A stretch of 64,000 bases of DNA, taken from the NCBI RefSeq assembly GCF_002354895.1, contig NZ_CP023439.1:3968001-4032000 (forward strand), written 5' to 3'. Shown here piece by piece: positions 47,081-54,992 of this stretch (positions are counted from its first letter, which is position 1; every line of letters starts with the position of its first letter). Source of the stretch: Thauera sp. K11. Lineage in GTDB: Bacteria > Pseudomonadota > Gammaproteobacteria > Burkholderiales > Rhodocyclaceae. The notes below the pieces were generated by a model. That model searched no databases, was not told the DNA's origin, and was given only the letters and a program-made list of their open reading frames with translations. The position numbers and the translations under genes are program-made.

Positions 47081-47875
47081 ATGGCCAAGCGAGCGCTGTG
47101 CATCGGCATCAACGACTATCCCGGCACCGACAGCGATCTTTCCGGCTGCGTCAACGACGCCCGCGACTGGAGCGCCACCCTCCAGGCGCAAGGCTTCGCC
47201 GTCACCACGCTGCTCGACGCCGAGGCCACCCGGGACGCCATGGTCGGTGCGATCGGAGCGCTGGTCCGCGACGCGAAGGCGGGCGACACCATCGTCTTCA
47301 CCTATTCGGGGCATGGCACCTGGGTGGAGGACGAGGACGGCGACGAGCCCGACGGCCGCGACGAGGCCCTGTGCCCGTATGACATCACCCGTGCCGGCCC
47401 GCTGCTGGACGACGACATCCGCATCCTGTTCGACCGCCGCGCGGCCGGCGTGCGCCTGCTGCTGATCTCCGACAGTTGCCATTCCGGATCGGTCACGCGC
47501 GGCGACGACGCCGACCTCGACCCCGGCGGACCGCGCCCGCGCTACCTGCCGCCGCAGGCGTGGATGCAGCCCGGCACGCTGCCCGCCGCGCCGCGCGCCG
47601 GCGCGATGAACCTCATCGGCGGCATGCGCCGCACCGGCGGCGACCTGCTGCTGGCCGGCTGCCGCGACGAGGAATACAGCTGGGACACCGGCTTCGGCGG
47701 CCGCCCCAACGGCGCCTTCACCTACTACGCGCTGAAGACGCTGAAGCAGGACAGGCCCGAAACCTACGACGCATGGCACGCCGCCATCCGCCGCTACCTG
47801 CCCTCCACCCGGCTGCCGCAGGAACCGCAGATCTTCGGCACGCGGAGCGCGCGCCGCATGCGCATCTTCGAATAG
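47081..47875 (+). CDS. caspase-family (C14 / metacaspase-like) protease
   Basis: A 264-residue cytoplasmic protein made almost entirely of a caspase p20-like domain: MAKRALCIGINDYPGTDSDL, then GCVNDARDW, FTYSGHGTWVED (catalytic His78), DEALCPYDI, and LLLISDSCHSGSVTRG (catalytic Cys133). These are the dyad and acidic pocket of metacaspases, which cleave after Arg or Lys. There is no signal peptide and no extra domain. It is the first gene of an operon with the 1838-residue CHAT protein, which starts 97 bases downstream. Cleavage of that partner is an attractive but untested idea. The promoter must lie in the 219-base divergent gap; none is clear. Confidence 0.92.
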   Translation: MAKRALCIGINDYPGTDSDLSGCVNDARDWSATLQAQGFAVTTLLDAEATRDAMVGAIGALVRDAKAGDTIVFTYSGHGTWVEDEDGDEPDGRDEALCPYDITRAGPLLDDDIRILFDRRAAGVRLLLISDSCHSGSVTRGDDADLDPGGPRPRYLPPQAWMQPGTLPAAPRAGAMNLIGGMRRTGGDLLLAGCRDEEYSWDTGFGGRPNGAFTYYALKTLKQDRPETYDAWHAAIRRYLPSTRLPQEPQIFGTRSARRMRIFE

Positions 47876-47971
47876 CCGCGGCGCGGACGCGGCACCGCCC
47901 GTCCTTGCCGCATTCCATTCAATACCCGCTTCGCGGCCGCCTGCGGCCGCGCCTCGCACCGGAGTCCTTCC

Positions 47972-50900
47972 ATGGCGCAGCGCAGCTTCACCATCCGCGG
48001 CACCGAGGGCCAGGCCACGACGCCCAAGGTGTCGGCCGGCGTCGGCGTATCCGATCCGCGGCGGCTGTTTCCCGGGCGCGCGCGCGACGGCGCGGCCAAC
48101 GAGATCCAGGTCGCCGCCGACGACGTCGTGCGGATCGAACTGGACAACGGCTTCGTGCTGTGGTCTCGCGCCGACAGCCTGGTCCGCGAGCACGGCCGGC
48201 TGTCGCGGTCGCGCGACGGCGGCGAGGCGTGGGAGTTCGACGCCGTCACCCCGCAACGCGGCGCGGCGGCGTCGCGCGACGAACGCGGCCTGCTCGGCCT
48301 GGGCATCCGCGTGCTCGACTTCTTCGGCGTGGACCTGGCGCAGCAGACGGCGAGCAAGCTGTCGTCCTGGTTCGAGGACAAGCAGCTCGGCAAGGGCGGG
48401 CCCGGCCTCTTCCGCTGCCCGCTGGACGGCCGGTTCAGGCTGGAGAAGCCGGGCGCGAAGGAATCCGTGCCCGCCGGTTCGCCCGTGCTGCTCTTCCTGC
48501 ACGGCACCGCCTCGAGCAGCGAAGGCAGCTTCGGCAAGCTGTGGGACCCGGCCAACGCAGCCGGCGAGAAGGCGCGCACGCGCCTGCTGCAGGTCTATGG
48601 CGAGCGGGTGTTCGCCTTCGAGCACCGCACGCTCACCGAAAGCCCGATCGAGAACGCGCTGGCACTCGCCGAATCCCTGCCCAAGGGCACGCAACTGCAT
48701 CTGGCCAGCCACTCGCGCGGCGGCCTGGTGGGCGAACTGCTGTGCCTGGCCGGCAGCGGCAGTGCCGCCGAACTGCTGACCGCCGAGATGCTCGAGGCCG
48801 TGTTCCGCACCGACCGCACGATCGCGCCGCAACTGGGCCTGTCGCCGCTGGACGCCGACGAGGAAAAGGCGCGCGACGAGGCTTACCGCAAGGACGGCGC
48901 GCGCCTCGTCAAGCTGCTGAAGACGCTGCGCAGCCGCGACATCGCGGTGCAGCGCTTCGTGCGCGTCGCCTGCCCGGCGCGCGGCACCACGCTGGCTTCC
49001 GGCCGGCTCGACCGCTGGCTGTCGATGCTGGGCTTCCTCGCCGGCAAGGCGGTGGGCACCGACCTGTTCGGCGACGGCCTGGACTTCCTGCTCGCAGTGG
49101 TCAAGGAGCGCACCGACCCGCGCACGCTGCCCGGCCTGGAGGCGATGATGCCTGGCTCGGCGCTGACGCGGCTGCTGCATCACCCCGAACTCGTCACCAC
49201 CGCGGACCTCAGCGTGATCGCCGGCGACATCGAGGGCGACTCGCTGTGGCAGAAGATCAAGCTGGTGGCCACCGACTGGTTCTACGGCGCCGACCACGAC
49301 CTGGTGGTGAACACCGGCTCGATGTCCGGCGGGCTGCGCCGCCCGCCGGGCGGGGCGCGCTTCCGCGAAGACAAGGGCGCCGACGTCAATCACTTCTGCT
49401 ACTTCAGCAACGCCCGCAGCATCCAGTGGCTGGAAGCCGGCCTGACCCGCACGGAGGGCGAAGCCGGCGGCTTCCTGCCGATCGAGGCCGCGCCGCGGGC
49501 GGAGCCGCGCTGGCGCGGCGCCGTGCAGCGCAGCCAGGAAGGCGATGCGTTGCGGCCGCTGGCGATCGTGCTGCCGGGCACGTTGGGCAGCGGGCTGTCT
49601 GCGGGCGGCGAGCGCGTCTGGCTCGACTACTGGACGCTGCTGCGCGGCGGCCTGAAGAAGATCGCGAGCGATGCGCGCAACGTCGCCCCGGTCGATCTGC
49701 TCGACGACTTCTACGGCCCGCTGCTGGAATTCCTGTCCCACACGCACCGGGTGGAAATATTCCCCTACGACTGGCGCCTGTCGATCACCGAAGCCGCGGC
49801 GGAACTCGCCCGGCGCCTGGCCGACTGGCTGCCGCGGGCCGAGCGGCAGGGCCAGCCGGTGCACTTCGTCGCGCATTCGATGGGCGGCCTGGTGGTGCGC
49901 GCGATGATCGCCGACGGCGGCGCCGGCGCGGCGCTCTGGGAGCGCGTGCGGCGCCTGCCCAACAGCCGCTTCCTGATGCTGGGCACGCCCAACCTGGGCT
50001 CGCACGAGGCGGTGCGCTGGCTCACCGGCTTCAACCCCACCCTGGCCAAGCTGGCCCTGCTCGACTTCACCCGGGACACCGACGACATCATCGGCATCGT
50101 GCGCGACTACCCGGGGCTGCTCGAACTGCTGCCGTTCGACGACGAAGGGTTCGCCTTCGCGGAGCCAGAACGCTGGGAGACGATCCGTACCGAAACCCGC
50201 GCCCGCTGGAAGACCGCCGGCGCCACCCGCCTGCGCGACGCGACGCGGACCTGGCGGCGCCTGCGCCGGGCCGCTCCCGATCCGCTGATGTGCTACGTCG
50301 CCGGCTGCCAGCCGGCCACCGTGATCGACTACCGGCTGGTGATGGACGAAACCCTCGGCCGCCACGGCAGCAAGCGCCTGGAATTCCTCGCCACGCGCGA
50401 AGGCGACGGCACGGTGAGCTGGGCCTCCGGCCGGCTGCACGGCGTTCCCACCTGGTACGTGGCAGACACCGCGCACGATGCGCTATGCACGCAGAAGCGC
50501 GCCTTCGCCGCCTATCTCGAACTGCTGCAGACCGGCGCCACCACGCGGCTGCCCGCCACGCCGCCGGCACGCGCCCGCGCCGCCGAAGGCGAAGGCGCGA
50601 CCTTCGTGCTGCAGCCCACCCCGCCCGCCGACGGCATACCCGGCGAGCGCGAGATCCCCCGGCTCGGCTTCGGCGGCAACCTGCCCGCCGCGGAAGACGA
50701 TCGCCCGCCCATCCCCACCATCACGGTGAGCATCCGCCACGGCGACCTGTCCTATGCCCGCCATCCGGTGCTGGTCGGCCATTATCTGGGCGACACCATC
50801 GTCAGCGCCGAGAAGGTGCTGGACCGGCGGCTCGGCGACGCGCTGTCGCGCCGCCACTTCCTCGGCCTGTACCCGGGCCGCCTGCAGACGCACGCGCTGT

Positions 50901-53488
50901 TCTTCCATCCGCGCGCGGAAGGCAGGCCGGGCGGCGCCATCGTCATTGGCCTGGGCCAGGTCGGCGAACTCACCCCCGGCCTGCTCGAATCCGCGACCCG
51001 CGCCGCGCTGCTCGACTACGCGCTGCAGGTGGCGCAGTGGGCGGACGACCGCTTCGACCGCACTGGCGGTCCGCGCCGTGCCTCCGTGTCCTGCCTGCTG
51101 GTGGGCACCGGCGCCGGCGGCATGCCGGTGCGCGATTCGCTCGACGCCATGCTGCGCGGCGCGGTCGCCGCCAACGCGCGGCTGATGGAAGCCGAGCTGG
51201 ACGGCCAGGTGACGATAGACGAGATCGAGTTCATCGAGCTGTTCGAGGACGTGGCGATCAATGCCGCCGCCGGTCTGGCGCAGATCCTGGGCGACGGCGA
51301 ACTGGCGGCGGTAGTGAGTTGGCCGGCGCGCCAGATCAAGGCCGGCGTCGGCGGCCACCGCCGGGTCCGCTTCGACGAGGCGCCCGAATGGTGGCACCGC
51401 CTCGAGATCGCCGAGGACGAAGACCGCCGCGACGTACTGCGCTTCGTGTTCGCGACCGACCGCGCCCGCGCCGAGGAAACCCTGTCCACCGGACAACTGG
51501 CGCTGGCCGAGGCCTTCATCCGCGCCGCCTCGCAATCGGCGAAGGCCAATCCGGAGGCCGCACGCACGCTGTTCGAGATGCTGCTGCCGCTGCGCCTGCG
51601 CGAAACGGCCCCGCACCAGCGCGACCTGGTGCTGCTGGTCGACGAGCACTCGGCCCGCTACCCCTGGGAACTGCTGGAAGACCGCTGGAGCGACAACGGC
51701 CGCCCGGCGGCGGTGGCCTGCGGCCTGGTGCGGCAGCTCAAGACGCAGACCTTCCGCCCGCGCCCGGCCCACGCCTTCGAAGCGCGCGCGCTGGTGATCG
51801 GCCACCCCGACCTGCAGGGCTGGGACAAGTTCAGCGACCTGCAGGGCGCGCGCGACGAGGCGCGCCGCGTCGCCGACCTGCTGTCCGGCGGCGAATTCCG
51901 CGTGACCGACTGCATCGACCGGGGCACCGACGCCATCATCGAAAACCTGCACCGCGACGCCTGGCGCATCCTGCATCTGGCCGGCCACGGCGTGCACGAA
52001 TACGAGATCCCGCAGCCGCCCGCCGCCGCAGGGACGCAGGCGGGGGCCGTCAAGCCCGCGGCACGCAAGATCTCCGGCATGGTGATCGGCAAGGAGGTCT
52101 TCCTGACTCCCGGCGATATCGAGCAGATGCGCTGGGTGCCCGAACTCGTGTTCATCAACTGCTGCCACCTCGGCAGGACGGCCGCCGCCCTGCCGCCAGA
52201 CCGCGGCGCCCTGGCGGCCAACCTCGGCGTGCAGTTCATCCGCATGGGCGTGCGCGCGGTGGTCGCCGCCGGCTGGGCGGTGGACGACGGCGCCGCGCTG
52301 GCCTTCGCCGAGACCTTCTACGGCCGCATGCTCGCCGGCGAAACCTTCGGCGAGGCGGTACGCGCGGCGCGAGAGGAAACCTGGCGCCGCTTCCCCGGCG
52401 TCAATACCTGGGGCGCCTACCAGTGCTACGGCGACCCGGACTTCCGCCTGCGGCGTGACGCCGCCGCCCGTCCGCAGCGGCGGGTGCCCTATGCCGCGTG
52501 GTCGGAACTGGTTGCCGACCTCGACAATCTCGCCCGCAGCCTGCAGGCGGGCAGCCCCGACGACGAAGCACCCGACACCATCGAGGCGATGCTCCAACGC
52601 ATCCCCGACGGCCAGCGCGACGACTGGCTGCAGCTCGCCGAGGTCTGCGCCGCCATCGGCTTCGCCTGGGGCGAAGCGCGGCGCTGGAGCGAGGCCATGG
52701 CCTGGCTGCACAGGGCGCTCGACGCCGACCGCGGCATCTGCCCGCTGCGCGCGGCCGAACAGCGCGCCAACTACATCGTCCGCGATGCCGCCCAGCGGTG
52801 CCTGGCGCGCGGCGAAGCCGACCCGCTGCCGGCGGAAGAGCGCGCGGCACTGGTCGCAGCCGTAAACGCGGCGATCGGCAGCCTGGAAAACCTGCTGCCG
52901 GTCGGCACCACCGAGGAACGCCTGAGCCTGCTCGGCAGCGCCTGCAAGCGCCTGGCGCTGATCGAGATCGAGTCGGACCGCCGCAGCGAAGCGCTGCGGC
53001 GCATGGCCGGCTACTACGAGCGCGCCTTCGAGCGCCGCCAGCGCAGCACGGCCTACGGCTTCACCAACTGGGCCACCGCCTGCCTGCTCGCCGGCCTGTC
53101 GCAGGATGCGAAAGAACGCGCCGACTGGCTGTCGCGCTGCGAGCAGGATGCCACGCGCCTTGCCGAGATCGTCACCCGCCACAACACCGCCGACCCCAAC
53201 TTCTGGGACGCCGCAAGCCTGGGCGACATCGCCCTCGTCCGGCTGATCGCCTGCTATACCGGGGGCCTCACCACACAAGCAGCCGAGGCGCTCACCAAAG
53301 CGGTGCTCGCGCACTACCGCGCCGCGCTGCAGCGCGGCGCCAGCCCTCGCGAGCGAGCCTCGGTGATCGAAAACCTCGACTTCGCGCTCGCCTTCGCCGG
53401 CGCGCCCGAGGCATCCGAAGCACCCGAGGCGCCCGAGGCGCCGCCGTCGCTGCGGACCACGCTGCTGCGCATTCTCAACGCGTTGTAG
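47972..53488 (+). CDS. giant protein: two alpha/beta-hydrolase domains + CHAT protease domain + helical repeats
   Basis: An 1838-residue protein starting at an ATG with GGAG seven bases upstream. Residues about 165-480 form an alpha/beta hydrolase (VLLFLHGTAS, nucleophile region LASHSRGG with Ser248). Residues about 528-850 are a second, lipase/LCAT-like hydrolase (IVLPGTLGSGL, FPYDWRLS, VAHSMGGLVVRAM with Ser636). Residues about 915-1150 recall the macro-like N-domain of M17 aminopeptidases (LLVGTGAGGMPV) but are not firmly placed. A CHAT cysteine-protease domain spans about 1215-1490, with catalytic His1339 (ILHLAGHGVHEYE) and Cys1398 (FINCCHLG). The remainder is helical, TPR-like. No signal peptide. 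CHAT proteases are known effectors in type III-E CRISPR and related immunity; the combination here with a caspase neighbour suggests an inducible cell-damage system (inference). Confidence 0.88.
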   Translation: MAQRSFTIRGTEGQATTPKVSAGVGVSDPRRLFPGRARDGAANEIQVAADDVVRIELDNGFVLWSRADSLVREHGRLSRSRDGGEAWEFDAVTPQRGAAASRDERGLLGLGIRVLDFFGVDLAQQTASKLSSWFEDKQLGKGGPGLFRCPLDGRFRLEKPGAKESVPAGSPVLLFLHGTASSSEGSFGKLWDPANAAGEKARTRLLQVYGERVFAFEHRTLTESPIENALALAESLPKGTQLHLASHSRGGLVGELLCLAGSGSAAELLTAEMLEAVFRTDRTIAPQLGLSPLDADEEKARDEAYRKDGARLVKLLKTLRSRDIAVQRFVRVACPARGTTLASGRLDRWLSMLGFLAGKAVGTDLFGDGLDFLLAVVKERTDPRTLPGLEAMMPGSALTRLLHHPELVTTADLSVIAGDIEGDSLWQKIKLVATDWFYGADHDLVVNTGSMSGGLRRPPGGARFREDKGADVNHFCYFSNARSIQWLEAGLTRTEGEAGGFLPIEAAPRAEPRWRGAVQRSQEGDALRPLAIVLPGTLGSGLSAGGERVWLDYWTLLRGGLKKIASDARNVAPVDLLDDFYGPLLEFLSHTHRVEIFPYDWRLSITEAAAELARRLADWLPRAERQGQPVHFVAHSMGGLVVRAMIADGGAGAALWERVRRLPNSRFLMLGTPNLGSHEAVRWLTGFNPTLAKLALLDFTRDTDDIIGIVRDYPGLLELLPFDDEGFAFAEPERWETIRTETRARWKTAGATRLRDATRTWRRLRRAAPDPLMCYVAGCQPATVIDYRLVMDETLGRHGSKRLEFLATREGDGTVSWASGRLHGVPTWYVADTAHDALCTQKRAFAAYLELLQTGATTRLPATPPARARAAEGEGATFVLQPTPPADGIPGEREIPRLGFGGNLPAAEDDRPPIPTITVSIRHGDLSYARHPVLVGHYLGDTIVSAEKVLDRRLGDALSRRHFLGLYPGRLQTHALFFHPRAEGRPGGAIVIGLGQVGELTPGLLESATRAALLDYALQVAQWADDRFDRTGGPRRASVSCLLVGTGAGGMPVRDSLDAMLRGAVAANARLMEAELDGQVTIDEIEFIELFEDVAINAAAGLAQILGDGELAAVVSWPARQIKAGVGGHRRVRFDEAPEWWHRLEIAEDEDRRDVLRFVFATDRARAEETLSTGQLALAEAFIRAASQSAKANPEAARTLFEMLLPLRLRETAPHQRDLVLLVDEHSARYPWELLEDRWSDNGRPAAVACGLVRQLKTQTFRPRPAHAFEARALVIGHPDLQGWDKFSDLQGARDEARRVADLLSGGEFRVTDCIDRGTDAIIENLHRDAWRILHLAGHGVHEYEIPQPPAAAGTQAGAVKPAARKISGMVIGKEVFLTPGDIEQMRWVPELVFINCCHLGRTAAALPPDRGALAANLGVQFIRMGVRAVVAAGWAVDDGAALAFAETFYGRMLAGETFGEAVRAAREETWRRFPGVNTWGAYQCYGDPDFRLRRDAAARPQRRVPYAAWSELVADLDNLARSLQAGSPDDEAPDTIEAMLQRIPDGQRDDWLQLAEVCAAIGFAWGEARRWSEAMAWLHRALDADRGICPLRAAEQRANYIVRDAAQRCLARGEADPLPAEERAALVAAVNAAIGSLENLLPVGTTEERLSLLGSACKRLALIEIESDRRSEALRRMAGYYERAFERRQRSTAYGFTNWATACLLAGLSQDAKERADWLSRCEQDATRLAEIVTRHNTADPNFWDAASLGDIALVRLIACYTGGLTTQAAEALTKAVLAHYRAALQRGASPRERASVIENLDFALAFAGAPEASEAPEAPEAPPSLRTTLLRILNAL

Positions 53489-53883
53489 CAAGGGTTGTCG
53501 CGGTGTTCCTGACAATCAAAGCCGAAAACTGCAGTCCCGACATTTCGCGACTTTCTGCCGCACCTCGCTTCAACAGGGCACGCGCTAAAGTCAAGAACTC
53601 GAAATCGCCGCACTCTCCTGTCGTTGTGGAGGTCGCATACATCAGCACCAAGGTGAAGACGCCATGGAGATTTCAGAGCAGGCTGAAATCTGCCCGCCAC
53701 ATGCGTCCGGGATGGACGTTACTCAACCGGAGCTGACGCTTGACACCCGAGTGACCACTACCGACCCAGCGCAGTCATTGACGTTTGAGGAAAGCCGTCG
53801 TTCAACGTGCAAGCTCAGGGGTGCAACGCTTGCGGTGTGTCCCAGCGCCCTACGGGAGCGCCTTGACCGGCGGGTTGGGCGTC
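53489..53883. other. 395-bp gap after the CHAT gene, no gene supported
   Basis: Base composition falls here towards the lower-GC locus that follows. An open frame (53664-54074) runs out of the gap antisense into the next gene and looks spurious. A perfect 9-bp hairpin AGATTTCAG/CTGAAATCT (53668-53691) may end the caspase-CHAT transcript. Nothing else is recognised. Confidence 0.5.
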
Positions 53884-54882
53884 TTAAATTAGATCGGGGC
53901 GCAGAATTCTGGCGCATTCGATCATCTTGCTCCCCAATTTCGGATGGCCTGAAGACTGAATTTTCTTTCCCACTTCAAGCATGGAATTCGGGTCACCCGC
54001 CATGGCCGATTTCAACTGCAACTTGTTCCCCAGGTCTTTCGTATTCACCGGTCCATCAACATCGTTCGAAATAATATCGCGCAGGATCATGGCCAGCTTG
54101 CTGTATGCCGAAGGCCTCTTGTGCTTGATCAGCCATGCCGTAATCAGGTAGGCCGATTCAATATCTTCATATTGCAAGGCAATGGTTACAAGATTGCTTG
54201 CCGCACGCCAATAGCCTAATTTTGCAGCTTCAATGAAGGCCACCTCGCCTTCCTCGGAACCCATCGGTTCGCCCAAGCCCCTTTGATAGAGAGCCTCTGC
54301 CTCGGGATTCGGCGCCTTCATATCAACCTTCGGGCAGTTCGCAAGACTCTTTTCCATCGCAGAAGTCATTTCTGACAGTTTGAGCTTCTCCAGCGCCTTG
54401 ATTTCACTTCCGACAAGTTCTCGGGCTTCCTTTGCAGAAACCTCCGCTAGGACCCATTGGGATCGCCGTGTATTTTTCTGCCGATAATCATCTATGAAAT
54501 TATTCGAGGCCGTTGTCTCGCACTCGAACAATTTGCAGCCATCAATCCGCTCGATAACTTTCGCACAATCTTGAAAATTCTCTGGCGCGCCCTTCCAGCA
54601 TTTCGGATCGACATGAACCCTGAATCTTCCCCACATTAAATCGAGAAGGTATTCTTCCTGATTCAACGCCTTCGTAACAAAAGCCCGCCCCTGCTCGTCT
54701 GTAAGGCGTTTCGGTTTGCCAAGCTGAGTGCCATCAGGCAGGAGCCAACGGTAGGGTTCGTCAGCCAAAGGCTGGAAAGGCGTAACCCCTCGATCAAGCA
54801 CGAAATACTGTTCATTGGCATGGAGATCGACATGAACAAGAAAAAGACCAAGCAAGACAAGGAGAAGTGTGATGGGTTTCAT
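53884..54882 (-). CDS. exported protein with Sel1/TPR-like repeats, downstream of the Slam cargo
   Basis: A 332-residue protein with signal peptide MKPITLLLVLLGLFLVHVDLHA, so periplasmic or surface. The first half has Cys pairs (DPKCWKGAPENFQDC, GCKLFECE) that could form disulphides. The second half (about 205-320) shows Sel1-like helical repeats (EALYQRGLGEPMGSEEG, AAKLGYWRAASNLVTIALQY, AMAGDPNSMLEVGKKI). Codon use and GC are lower than the surrounding chromosome, like the two genes upstream, with which it shares strand and order (110-base gap). Sel1-repeat exported proteins act as immunity factors in some toxin systems, so a partner or immunity role for the cargo is possible but unproven. 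Confidence 0.75.
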   Translation of the reverse strand: MKPITLLLVLLGLFLVHVDLHANEQYFVLDRGVTPFQPLADEPYRWLLPDGTQLGKPKRLTDEQGRAFVTKALNQEEYLLDLMWGRFRVHVDPKCWKGAPENFQDCAKVIERIDGCKLFECETTASNNFIDDYRQKNTRRSQWVLAEVSAKEARELVGSEIKALEKLKLSEMTSAMEKSLANCPKVDMKAPNPEAEALYQRGLGEPMGSEEGEVAFIEAAKLGYWRAASNLVTIALQYEDIESAYLITAWLIKHKRPSAYSKLAMILRDIISNDVDGPVNTKDLGNKLQLKSAMAGDPNSMLEVGKKIQSSGHPKLGSKMIECARILRPDLI

Positions 54883-54992
54883 AACCGGAAAAGGAAAAAT
54901 TGACTGGAAACATGAGCGCTGTGCGACAGCGGGCTCCCTAACTTCAATAATCGCCAAGGTCAGTACCTGTCGGTTAAGTCAGCGCATCGGTG

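Noticed and set aside
47476..52458. 1660-codon plus-strand frame overlapping the CHAT gene in another frame
   Set aside because: Arg/Pro/His-rich shadow with no motif; the 47972-53488 frame carries hydrolase and CHAT signatures.
53664..54074. 136-codon plus-strand frame after the CHAT gene
   Set aside because: No ribosome site, no recognisable family, and half of it lies antisense to the Sel1-like gene.
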